Assembly (NCBI GenBank): GCA_018662715.1
Contig: JABJFP010000278.1
Span: forward strand, 1 to 28,456
DNA length: 28,456 nt
Source of the DNA: Methanobacteriota archaeon
GTDB lineage: Archaea > Thermoplasmatota > Poseidoniia > Poseidoniales > Poseidoniaceae
Direction: 5' to 3'
Below, in pieces: positions 15,998-24,147 of this stretch. Below the pieces are notes generated by a model, which saw only the letters and a list, made by a program, of their open reading frames with translations, was not told the origin of the DNA and ran no database searches. Numbering within the stretch: position 1 is the first letter of the stretch; every line of letters starts with the position of its first letter. Made by a program: the position numbers and the translations under genes.

Positions 15998-16126
15998 AGG
16001 TTCAGGTGTGGCTTCGGGGCGTCGGGCAGGCTGTCGCGCTTGTTCATTCCTGCGCTTTTGGTGCTGTTGTGAAGCATCTTTAGCGAATGGATTGAACGGT
16101 TCATTGCGACGTGGCCTGCGGTTAAT
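15998..16126 (-). other. Possible N-terminal extension starting at ATT
   Basis: In the frame of the basic protein, 43 more codons read INRRPRRNEPFNPFAKDASQ and continue with Gln/Arg-rich sequence before a TAA at 16132-16130. The composition resembles the rest of the protein and not random DNA. The only start-like codon is ATT at 16126, after a GGGGGAAT stretch. Either a non-standard start is used, or a base is wrong. Confidence 0.4.
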
Positions 16127-16188
16127 GTGTTATTCCCCCAACCATTGGCCGGACTCCACCCGTTAAAACCGTATGGATTGAAATCGCT

Positions 16189-17196
16189 TCATGGCCAAAC
16201 AATTGGGGTTTGGTCTGTACGAAGATATTGGTCAATTGCACTGTCAACAAGGTGGGTGGTGCGCTTTGTTGCTTCAAGCCAGCCGAGCCGGGCAATCATG
16301 GTCCCATTATCGATGCAATACATCTTTGGAGGTGCATGCGAACTTCCATCGCGGTCCGAAGCCATCTCCTTGCTCATTGTTCGGATTCTTTCGTTACATG
16401 CCACCCCACCACCAAGAAGAAGTTCCTTCTTACCTGTGTGGGCCATTGCCCGTTCTGCCACCTCAACACAAGCAGCAAATGCATGCTCTTGTAGAGACCA
16501 ACATACAGATTCCAATGAGGCACCTCCCTCTATCAATCGCTGGGCGGCTGTCATCAATCCAGAGAAAGCCAAGTCCATTCCGCGGACAGCATAAGGCAGA
16601 CGCAATCCCTCCATTGATGGTTGAGGGTTCAATTTTAGATATTCATTCGCCTTTTGTTCAATAACTGGACCACCAGGGAAAGGTATGCCCTGAGTGCGTG
16701 CAAACTTATCCAACATATTTCCAATTCCTATGTCTAGGGTTTCACCCAATACACGATAACGACCATTGAGACGGGCAATAACTTGAGTATTCCCTCCTGA
16801 TACATACAACAAAACCGGATCGTCGCAACCGCACTGTTGCCGCCCAATCTCGATGTGGGCTACACAATGATTGACACCAATAAGTGGTACATCAAGTCGG
16901 GTTGAAATCCCCCTTGCTATTGCAGCACCAACTCGAAGGCATGGGCCCAATCCTGGACCCTGCGAATAGGCTACAGTTTGGATATCAGATGGTGACAGTG
17001 CTTGTTGTTCAAGAACTTGCTGGAAAAGACGACCTGCAACGTCTTTGTGGTGATCTGCAGCCTCCCGGGGATGAATCCCACCTTGATCTGGCCTTAGCGT
17101 ATCCGAGGCAGATGGATATGGAATGCCGTCGGCGTCAACCAATCCAAAGGATAAGGTGTGGGCGGTGGTCTCAATGCCCAATGTCCAGCCCGACAT
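16189..17196 (-). CDS. kae1: Kae1/TsaD, tRNA t6A synthase subunit
   Basis: The 335-aa ASKHA-fold protein transfers threonylcarbamoyl to A37 of ANN-decoding tRNAs, working in the KEOPS complex in archaea. Seen are the N-terminal LGIETTAHTLSFGLVD, YSQGPGLGPCLRVG, the metal ligands H110 and H114 in NHCVAHIE, YVSGGNTQ, a GETLDIGIGNMLDK block and LLGGGVACNERI. There is no fused Bud32 kinase, which some archaea have at this C-terminus. ATG 17196 is the natural family start. It is the first gene of the minus-strand operon running to mce, and is divergent from hutI. Confidence 0.94.
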   Translation of the reverse strand: MSGWTLGIETTAHTLSFGLVDADGIPYPSASDTLRPDQGGIHPREAADHHKDVAGRLFQQVLEQQALSPSDIQTVAYSQGPGLGPCLRVGAAIARGISTRLDVPLIGVNHCVAHIEIGRQQCGCDDPVLLYVSGGNTQVIARLNGRYRVLGETLDIGIGNMLDKFARTQGIPFPGGPVIEQKANEYLKLNPQPSMEGLRLPYAVRGMDLAFSGLMTAAQRLIEGGASLESVCWSLQEHAFAACVEVAERAMAHTGKKELLLGGGVACNERIRTMSKEMASDRDGSSHAPPKMYCIDNGTMIARLGWLEATKRTTHLVDSAIDQYLRTDQTPIVWP

Positions 17197-17247
17197 GATG
17201 GGGACAAGAAGCCATTGTTCTTCAACCCTCTTCGCCTAGCGAGGCAT

Positions 17248-18516
17248 GTGCGGACGTTACTCGTTGATGCTGGTCCTATGGTCCACTTCACTCACTCATT
17301 TGCGAATCCAGGTTCACCTCGGATTGAAGATTCAATTTATGCTGCTGGAAAAGGAATTCTTATTGACGACGGTCGCATCGTGAAAATTGAAGATTCATAC
17401 GTTCTTCGAGAAGAGTATTCCTACCATGGAGATGAACCTGCTGTCATTGATGACCTTAGGATGAGGTCACTTGGTGGTAATGCTGTCATTCCTGGACTCA
17501 TTGACGCACACACCCATTTGGTCTGGTCAGGAGACCGTTCTCAAGAAGTCCGTTGGCGCCAAGAAGGCAAAACCTATGCTGAAATCTCACAATTGGGCGG
17601 TGGTATATCGCACACAACCTCGGCCACCAGAGGCGCCACAAAGGATGATCTGTATCGTTCAGGATATTCGCGAATGCGGACAGCTCTTACGAGTGGAACG
17701 ACTCACATGGAAGTGAAAAGTGGTTATGGCTTGGATGTGGAAACTGAATTGAAACTCATAGAGGTAGGCCATCAACTTGGCCAGGTCAACCATCTTCCAA
17801 CAACTGATTGCACTTGGCTTGGGGCACATGACGTACCCTCTCAAATGAAAATGGAAGATTATGTTGATGAACTGTTAAGCCAACAACTTCCTGCAGTTAT
17901 TGAACAAGGATTGGCTCGTTCCGCAGATGTATTTTGCGAACCCGGATGGTTTTCTGTCGAGCACAGTGAGCGGATCCTAAAGGAATCGCAGTCTGAAGGG
18001 CTTGCACTTCGAATGCATATCGATGAATTTTCCAACGGCGGCGGTGGGGAACTTGCCGCCGAACTGGCTGTCCAAACCGCAGACCATTCGTATCACACGC
18101 CCATGGATGTGCGCCAAGATATGCAAGAAGCAGGTGTCCTCACTGGATTTTTACCAGGGACGCCATACGCAATGGGTGACGCTTGGCCTTCCATGAACTC
18201 CATAGTTGAACATGGAATCGATTTTACCCTCGCTACAGATTTTAATCCAAATTGTCAAACACTTAGTTTGCCGTTCATGGGTTCACTTATGGTTCAACGG
18301 TGCGGAATGAATCCTCTTGATTCACTTTATGCAGTAACTGCGCAGGCAGCAAGGTCGAGCCCGCATCCATCGGGAAATCCCCACGGACGCCTTTCAGTCG
18401 GATCTGTTGCAAACATCAACATCCTCGACAGTCCGCATTGGGAGTCTTGGGCATTGAAGCCAAGTCATACTCCAATCCATTCTACTGTTCTTGAGGGAGA
18501 ATTCTTCACGCACTGA
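17248..18516 (+). CDS. hutI: Imidazolonepropionase (HutI)
   Basis: The 422-aa amidohydrolase opens imidazolone propionate to formiminoglutamate, the third step of histidine breakdown. Metal-site residues are visible in GLIDAHTHLVWSGDRSQE, MHIDEFSNGGGG and the late LATDFNPNC aspartate, with the GGGISHTTSATR and EVKSGYGLD blocks that mark HutI. GTG 17248 is chosen because RTLLVDAG fits the family's first strand; the frame is open to 17158 but those residues do not look related, and ATG 17278 would cut the strand. hutH and hutU lie about 4 kb away on the other strand, so the pathway is not one operon. Confidence 0.92.
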   Translation: MRTLLVDAGPMVHFTHSFANPGSPRIEDSIYAAGKGILIDDGRIVKIEDSYVLREEYSYHGDEPAVIDDLRMRSLGGNAVIPGLIDAHTHLVWSGDRSQEVRWRQEGKTYAEISQLGGGISHTTSATRGATKDDLYRSGYSRMRTALTSGTTHMEVKSGYGLDVETELKLIEVGHQLGQVNHLPTTDCTWLGAHDVPSQMKMEDYVDELLSQQLPAVIEQGLARSADVFCEPGWFSVEHSERILKESQSEGLALRMHIDEFSNGGGGELAAELAVQTADHSYHTPMDVRQDMQEAGVLTGFLPGTPYAMGDAWPSMNSIVEHGIDFTLATDFNPNCQTLSLPFMGSLMVQRCGMNPLDSLYAVTAQAARSSPHPSGNPHGRLSVGSVANINILDSPHWESWALKPSHTPIHSTVLEGEFFTH

Positions 18517-18585
18517 AGTTGCTTTATTTAGATTAAGAGTGGCGCATGCAGGTAATAGCAATTGAAAGGTAATTAGGTGAATTTC

Positions 18586-18912
18586 ATGTATTGGGTTGAA
18601 ACTATTGTTTGTTCGGGTGCTAAAGGCAAAGATGCCAAGTTACGTAGGAAATTGCAATCTCGGCAAGAATACAAACGGCGCCAGCCAGGTTGTGTTGCAG
18701 CTTGGCTTGGCCGGGGCCCAGATGACAAAACAATGTTACTCGTCCAATCCGTATTCAAGAGCCAAAAAGATTGGAAGCGCATATCGCAAGAGATCCAAAC
18801 GAAACTCGACACGAAAGATGGAGGAATTGAAGGGCTCATGCTTGGCCCTCCACTTGTTGGAGTGTTCGAATTGTCTCCAGATGAATTTATTTTGAATACA
18901 TCTGAATCATAA
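18586..18912 (+). CDS. Unknown 108-aa protein
   Basis: I do not recognise this protein. It has a basic N-terminal third (GAKGKDAKLRRKLQSRQEYKRR), a middle strand LLVQSVFKSQKDWKRI and an acidic end. It has no membrane segment. ATG 18586 is chosen because GGTGAA lies four bases before it; the in-frame GTG at 18577 belongs to that site. It is a single gene after hutI, 69 bases from its stop. Confidence 0.6.
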   Translation: MYWVETIVCSGAKGKDAKLRRKLQSRQEYKRRQPGCVAAWLGRGPDDKTMLLVQSVFKSQKDWKRISQEIQTKLDTKDGGIEGLMLGPPLVGVFELSPDEFILNTSES

Positions 18913-18934
18913 CGAATTTTGTGTACCCCTTCGC

Positions 18935-18958
18935 GTCGCATAATGTGAGTTATGCGAC
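18935..18958. other. Perfect 9-bp hairpin after the 108-aa gene
   Basis: GTCGCATAA at 18935-18943 and TTATGCGAC at 18950-18958 are exact reverse complements around a 6-base loop (TGTGAG). It begins 22 bases after a gene stop and has no T-run, so it could be an RNA processing or end structure or a dimer-binding operator. A second short palindrome (TCGGC...GCCGA) follows at 18963-18980. The rest of 18913-19167 shows nothing else I can name. Confidence 0.5.
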
Positions 18959-19167
18959 ATTATCGGCCCAATGGTGCCGACCACTAAACGGCATTGTCAT
19001 GGAAATAGCACGCAGTGTCGTGTTTAGAGCACAATCAAAAAACAAATTTTGCAAAAACCTTGGGATTTCCTGCTCCAAACCTAGGCTTGAGGGGATAAAT
19101 TGGAGATTTTTGGGAATTCATGACGAAGCGTTCAAATTGAATGTGGATTTCGGAAGAGTTGAACATC

Positions 19168-19320
19168 ATGTCAGGCGTGGATGGATATTGTTTGAAGTGT
19201 AAAACCTATGGTCCAATTAAGGACGGTGAACTCATCAAGATGAAGAACGGTCGAACGCGAATGGCCGGTACCTGCTCTCAGGCAGGATGTACGGGCAAGA
19301 TCTCCAAAATAGTGAGTTGA
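19168..19320 (+). CDS. Small zinc-binding protein, DUF5679 type
   Basis: The 50-aa protein carries a YCLKCKTYGPIKD pair of cysteines, a KMKNGRTRMAGTC middle and a second cysteine pair (CSQAGC), which together should bind one zinc. This matches the pattern of small DUF5679 proteins of unknown function. The frame is closed by TGA at 19318-19320, 60 bases before tRNA-Val. It is too short to be found by length alone, but the cysteine spacing and MKNGR block make it a convincing gene. Confidence 0.78.
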   Translation: MSGVDGYCLKCKTYGPIKDGELIKMKNGRTRMAGTCSQAGCTGKISKIVS

Positions 19321-19346
19321 CCTTTCTCAAGCCTCCACCGAATTGG

Positions 19347-19353
19347 TTTAATA
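19347..19353 (+). promoter_or_regulatory. TATA box of tRNA-Val
   Basis: TTTAATA is centred about 31 bases before the first base of the tRNA, a suitable distance for an archaeal tRNA promoter. Confidence 0.5.
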
Positions 19354-19380
19354 CCGAGGTACGGTGGCTCAATCTACCTA

Positions 19381-19457
19381 GGGCTCGTGGTCTAGGGGTT
19401 TATGACGTTGCCTTGACATGGCAAAGATCGAGAGTTCGATTCTCTCCGAGCCCACCA
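19381..19457 (+). tRNA. tRNA-Val (anticodon GAC), CCA encoded
   Basis: The acceptor arms GGGCTCG and CGAGCCC pair fully, followed by discriminator A and an encoded CCA. The anticodon stem TTGCC/GGCAA encloses the loop TTGACAT, giving anticodon GAC (valine). The T arm GAGAG-TTCGATT-CTCTC is perfect. No intron is visible. Confidence 0.96.
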
Positions 19458-19521
19458 ATGAATTGATACTAGTTGTTATTGAACTAGCAATTCCGATAAA
19501 TCCCGTACAAAATGTAATTAA

Positions 19522-19890
19522 TCAATCTTCATCGCCGAGATGTTCTGGTTCGGGCAACTCTAGACTTTTCGTTTCAATATTGATGGGTGTGTCATCGTCT
19601 TCAAACAAAAAATCACTACTGCCACCATCCCAGGCTTTGACATCCTCAGATTGTTCAAATGATTCATCCGGGCCTGCCTGGTTTGGTCCTAATGAGTAAT
19701 TTCTTGGATCTAAATCTGGCTTATCATCGTCAAATTCTTGATTTGGTGGCGGCGCTTCACGTTCCTCCATGATGGAGCCCGCATGAAACGTTCCGCATTC
19801 TGGGCAACGGTATGCACCTCTGCGTTCTAAGCAACCACAAACAGGACAGGATGCGATCCCCAAAAATTGATTCAAACTGTCTTCAGACAT
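19522..19890 (-). CDS. Acidic zinc-ribbon protein
   Basis: The 122-aa protein begins with a four-cysteine zinc ribbon (SCPVCGCLERRGAYRCPECG) and continues as an acidic, probably disordered tail rich in Asp, Glu and Pro. No known enzyme is visible. It starts at ATG 19890, six bases after the stop of the EF-hand protein, with GAGTGAT before it that overlaps that stop, so the two are translated together. A shared process is likely. Confidence 0.75.
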   Translation of the reverse strand: MSEDSLNQFLGIASCPVCGCLERRGAYRCPECGTFHAGSIMEEREAPPPNQEFDDDKPDLDPRNYSLGPNQAGPDESFEQSEDVKAWDGGSSDFLFEDDDTPINIETKSLELPEPEHLGDED

Positions 19891-19896
19891 TCGTTA

Positions 19897-21630
19897 TCAC
19901 TCGACAAACATGTCATCCTGGTAACCTGTGACTTCATCCCCAGTTCCATCTTCTTTGATGGTTACTGTACCTTCGTCATCATCAAATTCTATGATGGTTC
20001 CAAAGACCTCTTCATCGTCAAAAGTTAGTCCAACGTGGGAGCCTATATCGATAGCGTCGTCAGCTTCATCATCGTCTTCTGAATCTTCTTTATCTTCATA
20101 CTCAACATCGTCTTCTGATTCAGATTCGTCAAAGGATTCTTCATCCTCTTCTTCATCAGAATCAACTTCTTCAGAATCAGTTTGTCCCGCTTCATCTTTG
20201 TCCTCATTAACTTCCTTCATGGCACGGGCTCGTGCTCTCCATGAGGGCACTACTGCAAGATGTGCAATGAGGCTTCCAATGATGCCCGCGATTGAGAGGG
20301 TTAGGAGGATGATGCCATCCAAATAAAATCCTTTAGGCATTGAGGATGCATCTCCTGAAAATGGTGTTAATGAATTCGCACATTCACCCTCTTGATACAT
20401 AGGGTCACAAGCATAAACCATGCCTTCAGTAACTTGAACATTATCTTCATTCATGAAAATTGTATTGGAGTCCTTGGGTGAGTATTCAACCATCCCACCG
20501 CTACCATCAACTGGGCCGAACAATGCATTTACGAGCAGCAGAACCACCATGATTCCAAATGCTGTGTGAATGAGAGGCCATACTGCATCATTCCATGATT
20601 TCGACATCATGCGTCGTTGCATTGGACTTGGGAATTCTTTGGGCACGGTTTCCATGACGTAATCCTCTTCATCCACTGATTCCATTGATTCTGTAAATTC
20701 AATGAGGTCAATCATACCGTCACCGTCTTCATCCATCTTGTTCATCAGTTCCTCGACATCGTTAATGTCGATGATATCACTGTATTTTTCTTCTATGACC
20801 GCAATGAGTTCCGCAAGAGATATTTGTCCGTTCCCATCCTTATCCAGGTCGTTAAACAGGCGTTGAGCGGAGATGTCGTGTTCGTCCATCATCGTGGCAA
20901 GAGCAAGAAGTGGCGACTCGGATTCAAGTTCTTCAACTTCTCCGATGTCTTCAGATTCCTCATCAAGTTCAAAGTCTTCATCATCCATTTCGGATTCAAG
21001 TGTTTCGTCAAGTTCTTCCTCCTCAAACGAATGTTCCTCATCTTCCGATTCATCTATTTCATCCTCGGCTAACTCTTCCTCAACTTCATCTTCGGATTCT
21101 TCAACATCAGGCTCTTCATGAACTTCTACTTCATCGGACTCCTCGGATTCTTCTTCATCAGACGTTGATTCTTTCTGTTCGCCATGTAGAATCATCTCAA
21201 ACTCGTCAAGGTCGATTAATCCGTTTTCGTCTCTGTCTATTTCCTTGACCAGCCGATCAATTTGAGACAGCGGTAAATCAGCCAAATTTAGGCTTAGGAG
21301 ACCACGTTTCAACTCGCCAGAGTCAATCATGCCGTCTGAGTTCTCATCGAATCGGTCAAACAGTTTTCGGATATCTACACCGGTATCATTGACCCATTTC
21401 CTAAGAATATCAACAACATCATCTGCGACAAAAACAACACCACATTCAGGGCAACGTGTTGAATCTAGAGGTACAAGTTTGTTACATGCCCCACACTCAC
21501 CAAGGGCTTCTTCAGAAACACCTGAAAACTTCGTCTTACATTCAGGACATTCTTTGGAATCAAGAGGAATTACAGTCCTACATGCGCCACATTCCGCCAT
21601 TTGCACGGACTCGTTTTCATCATCGCTCAT
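19897..21630 (-). CDS. Zinc-ribbon and EF-hand membrane protein
   Basis: The 577-aa protein is modular. Residues 14-31 and 46-63 are two near-identical zinc ribbons (CGAC...PLDS...CPEC). EF-hand loops follow at 95-106 (DENSDGMIDSGE) and 132-143 (DRDENGLIDLDE), then an acidic stretch of about 100 residues, then two more EF-hands (DKDGNGQISLAE and DEDGDGMIDLIE). Two membrane segments (VVLLLVNALFG and GIILLTLSIAGIIGSLIA regions) enclose a short loop with two cysteines. A second acidic stretch and a small beta domain (GTIIEFDDDEGTVTIKEDG) end it. It probably senses calcium. ATG 21630 follows GGTGG by four bases; the 17 codons upstream look unrelated. The function is unknown. Confidence 0.82.
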   Translation of the reverse strand: MSDDENESVQMAECGACRTVIPLDSKECPECKTKFSGVSEEALGECGACNKLVPLDSTRCPECGVVFVADDVVDILRKWVNDTGVDIRKLFDRFDENSDGMIDSGELKRGLLSLNLADLPLSQIDRLVKEIDRDENGLIDLDEFEMILHGEQKESTSDEEESEESDEVEVHEEPDVEESEDEVEEELAEDEIDESEDEEHSFEEEELDETLESEMDDEDFELDEESEDIGEVEELESESPLLALATMMDEHDISAQRLFNDLDKDGNGQISLAELIAVIEEKYSDIIDINDVEELMNKMDEDGDGMIDLIEFTESMESVDEEDYVMETVPKEFPSPMQRRMMSKSWNDAVWPLIHTAFGIMVVLLLVNALFGPVDGSGGMVEYSPKDSNTIFMNEDNVQVTEGMVYACDPMYQEGECANSLTPFSGDASSMPKGFYLDGIILLTLSIAGIIGSLIAHLAVVPSWRARARAMKEVNEDKDEAGQTDSEEVDSDEEEDEESFDESESEDDVEYEDKEDSEDDDEADDAIDIGSHVGLTFDDEEVFGTIIEFDDDEGTVTIKEDGTGDEVTGYQDDMFVE

Positions 21631-21742
21631 GATTCCACCTATTAGTCGGACGACGGGGACGGATATAATCATTGACGGCATATTTGTTCCATATGGGATA
21701 AAATTCCTTATGGCGCCTCGGTTGTGGCTGTGATTAGGTGAG

Positions 21743-22591
21743 ATGATGTTGGCCGGTATTTACTCATTGGAAATCACAAATCATGATGATTTGTTTTCGG
21801 AAGTAGAGCGGCTTGCTGAAGGGTATCAAGGGAAGCGATTCTGCATCAGCAGACTGCCACAACGCACATTATTACGCCATTTATCGTTAGAAGAATACGA
21901 GTGTTATTGGCTATCTGAACAAGATACAGCGCGTTCGGTACCCCCTACGATTGAAGCGATGCATCATCTTCTAAATGCGTTCATTCAAGAAAACACCCTC
22001 GGGCTATCAGTTATTGAAGGACTCAACTGGTTTGTTCAGAGAGAAGGCATCGATTCTGTGATGAATCTCCTCCAGAGAATTGAAACAATAACCGCTAATA
22101 CCAATCACACGCTTCTTTTCCCAATGGATGCCCTTGCCTTTGACGCTATTGATTGGGCGAGAATACGGTCAATAGCCCCCGCCATGGAACAACCCCCAAT
22201 GACCGAAGTAGAACTAATTCCACATCCTGAGCAAAAAACTGAATCCATAGAGCATGGCCCCCAACAGGAGTCACAACTGTTGGCGCAACTCACATCTTTA
22301 CCCTCCCTCGGATTCAATAAGACGCAACTCTCCAAGAGAATGTTGCAGTGGAAGCGTATGGGCTTTGATGTCTCTGATTTGGAACCAGCTTTGTCACTCA
22401 GCGATTCCGATGAAATTCATGGCATCTACCTTTCAGTTGAAGAAAAAATTAGAACAGCAGTGGAATTGGCCCGCTTGTTGACATTGAATAGACAGAATTA
22501 CGACGTAACCACCTTCGAAGTAACCATGTTTCGCATCATGCAATTAACGGGTTTAGACGAAATTGAATCCATGCTCCATGCACGTTCATGA
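21743..22591 (+). CDS. DUF835-like protein with helical C-terminus
   Basis: Residues about 1-150 follow the DUF835 pattern: GKRFCISRLPQRTLLRH, then a YWLSEQD strand with VPPTIEAMHHLLNAFI, then LSVIEGLNWFVQREGIDSVM and LLFPMDALAFDAIDWARI. DUF835 is common in euryarchaeal signalling proteins, and its biochemical role is not settled. The C-terminal 100 residues are helical with a repeated pattern (GFNKTQLSKRMLQWKRMGFD). There is no membrane segment. ATG 21743 or 21746 may be used, after AGGTGAG. The TGA abuts the stop of the convergent hutH. Confidence 0.7.
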   Translation: MMLAGIYSLEITNHDDLFSEVERLAEGYQGKRFCISRLPQRTLLRHLSLEEYECYWLSEQDTARSVPPTIEAMHHLLNAFIQENTLGLSVIEGLNWFVQREGIDSVMNLLQRIETITANTNHTLLFPMDALAFDAIDWARIRSIAPAMEQPPMTEVELIPHPEQKTESIEHGPQQESQLLAQLTSLPSLGFNKTQLSKRMLQWKRMGFDVSDLEPALSLSDSDEIHGIYLSVEEKIRTAVELARLLTLNRQNYDVTTFEVTMFRIMQLTGLDEIESMLHARS

Positions 22592-24142
22592 TGGAAGGCG
22601 ACCGTATTCGGATTCGAGCCGAGCCAACCATGAACCTTCCAGTAAGGTGCTGGATAATGTGCGCAATTCTTTCGAAGTTGAGCGATCTTCAACGAGCGGG
22701 GGAATTATGCTCCGAACAAGTTGGTAAAACCCGTGAATATGAGGAGCAGGATTGAGAGGTTCGAATTCCAATGCTTGACAGGCCACCATTGCCTCGCAAG
22801 CGAGAACTTCTGCAATGCGTTCTGTGGCTTGGTAAAGGTTCCAAGTTGCCGTTGCTCCCATGCTTACATGGTCTTCTTGGCCTGCTGAAGTTGAAGTGGA
22901 AAACGCTGAACGGGGAGATGCATGCCCACGCAATTCGCCGAGGGATGCCCCAGCCACATATTGTACAATCATCACCCCTGATTCCAAGCCTGAGTTTTGA
23001 GCAAGGAATGCAGGTAATTCGCTTCGGGCGGGGTCAACCATTTGGTCGATTCTTCGTTCACTGATTGAGCCCAACTCAAATAATGCCAGAGATACAAAAT
23101 CTGCAGTTAAGGCTAGTATTTCACCATGGAAATTTCCCTGAGATACGACCTCGTGGACACCCGGGGCCTCTGGCGTTGGGAATATGAGTGGATTGTCAGT
23201 TGCACTATTGAGTTCTGTATTGATCATTTCATCTAGCCGATGATAGGCCTCTAGAACTGCCCCGTGAACTTGAGGGGCACACCGAAACGAATATGCATCT
23301 TGTACGCGGTCACATTCAGCATGACTGTTTACAATCGGTGAATTGTTCAATAAAGTACGGATTCTATGTGCGACCATGGTTTGCCCTGGGTGCGGACGTG
23401 CTTTGTGGACGAGCTCATTTGAGGGAGTAAGGCTGCATTTTCTAGCCTCCATTGACGTACATAGAATGATATCTGCAAATGGCAGGAGATGTTTCAGGCG
23501 TTGATGGGCTAATGTTGTATACGCAGCCATTTGACTGGTCCCATTAATCAGGGACAAACCATCTTTTGCGGAAAGTTGGACAGGTAAAATCCCCATGTCG
23601 AACAGAACTTCAGCAGTCGGAATTACACTGCCGTCGTCTTTTATCAGATCCCCTTCTCCAATGAGAGAGAGGGCTAAGTGAGAAAGAGGGGCTAAATCAC
23701 CGCTCGCTCCTAGGCTCCCGATTCTTGGAACAGCAGGGTGGATATTCGAATTCAAAAAAAGGACAAGTTGTTCAATGCAGTGAGGATGGATTCCAGAATG
23801 ACCTTTGCACAATGAATTGAGCCGTATTACCATCATTGCTCTTACTTCTTTTACGCTCATCAAAGGACCAAGTGCCGTGGCATGCGACCGAATAAGATTA
23901 ACTTGAAGTTGGGCCAAATCATCAGAAGATATTCGTTGATTGACCAATGCACCAAATCCAGTATTGATGCCATAGACAGTTTCATCGTTTTGAACAATAC
24001 GCTCAACAACTGCCCGAGATGCATGGATTCCGGGCCAGGCATCTGGTGAGACTTCTACCACCGATTTCCCTTCTGCAACCATAATCACTTCACTCGGTGA
24101 CAGCGTAGCCCCGTCAACAAATACTGTATGTTCCGCTGTCAT
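22586..24142 (-). CDS. hutH: Histidine ammonia-lyase (HutH)
   Basis: The 518-aa enzyme removes ammonia from histidine to give urocanate. Its MIO cofactor is made from A146-S147-G148 in GSLGASGDLAPLS. Other family blocks are YGINTGFGALVN, the CSLTPSNELVHKARPHPGQ segment, QDAYSFRCAPQVHG, and SATDNPLIF. ATG 24142 is chosen because GAGTGAA lies four bases before it; GTG 24151 is part of that site. It follows hutU with the ribosome binding site overlapping the hutU stop, so the two are coupled. Confidence 0.94.
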   Translation of the reverse strand: MTAEHTVFVDGATLSPSEVIMVAEGKSVVEVSPDAWPGIHASRAVVERIVQNDETVYGINTGFGALVNQRISSDDLAQLQVNLIRSHATALGPLMSVKEVRAMMVIRLNSLCKGHSGIHPHCIEQLVLFLNSNIHPAVPRIGSLGASGDLAPLSHLALSLIGEGDLIKDDGSVIPTAEVLFDMGILPVQLSAKDGLSLINGTSQMAAYTTLAHQRLKHLLPFADIILCTSMEARKCSLTPSNELVHKARPHPGQTMVAHRIRTLLNNSPIVNSHAECDRVQDAYSFRCAPQVHGAVLEAYHRLDEMINTELNSATDNPLIFPTPEAPGVHEVVSQGNFHGEILALTADFVSLALFELGSISERRIDQMVDPARSELPAFLAQNSGLESGVMIVQYVAGASLGELRGHASPRSAFSTSTSAGQEDHVSMGATATWNLYQATERIAEVLACEAMVACQALEFEPLNPAPHIHGFYQLVRSIIPPLVEDRSTSKELRTLSSTLLEGSWLARLESEYGRLPS

Positions 24143-24147
24143 CAAAT

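Noticed and set aside
15844..16104. ATG-started minus-strand frame that covers the N-terminal region of the basic protein
   Set aside because: It ends inside the basic protein in a different frame and its composition is less protein-like than the extended frame.
18935..18958. Hairpin as a standard intrinsic terminator
   Set aside because: No run of T follows the stem.
18921..19202. Plus-strand frame of 93 codons
   Set aside because: It has no recognisable pattern, spans the hairpin and overlaps the DUF5679-type gene in another frame.
19928..20326. Ser-rich plus-strand open frame
   Set aside because: It is the mirror of Asp/Glu codons (GAT/GAA read backwards as Ser codons) in the EF-hand protein; the minus-strand protein has clear domains.
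20824..21248. Three overlapping plus-strand frames rich in Ser, Phe or Leu/His
   Set aside because: These are also shadows of the acidic stretch of the EF-hand protein.
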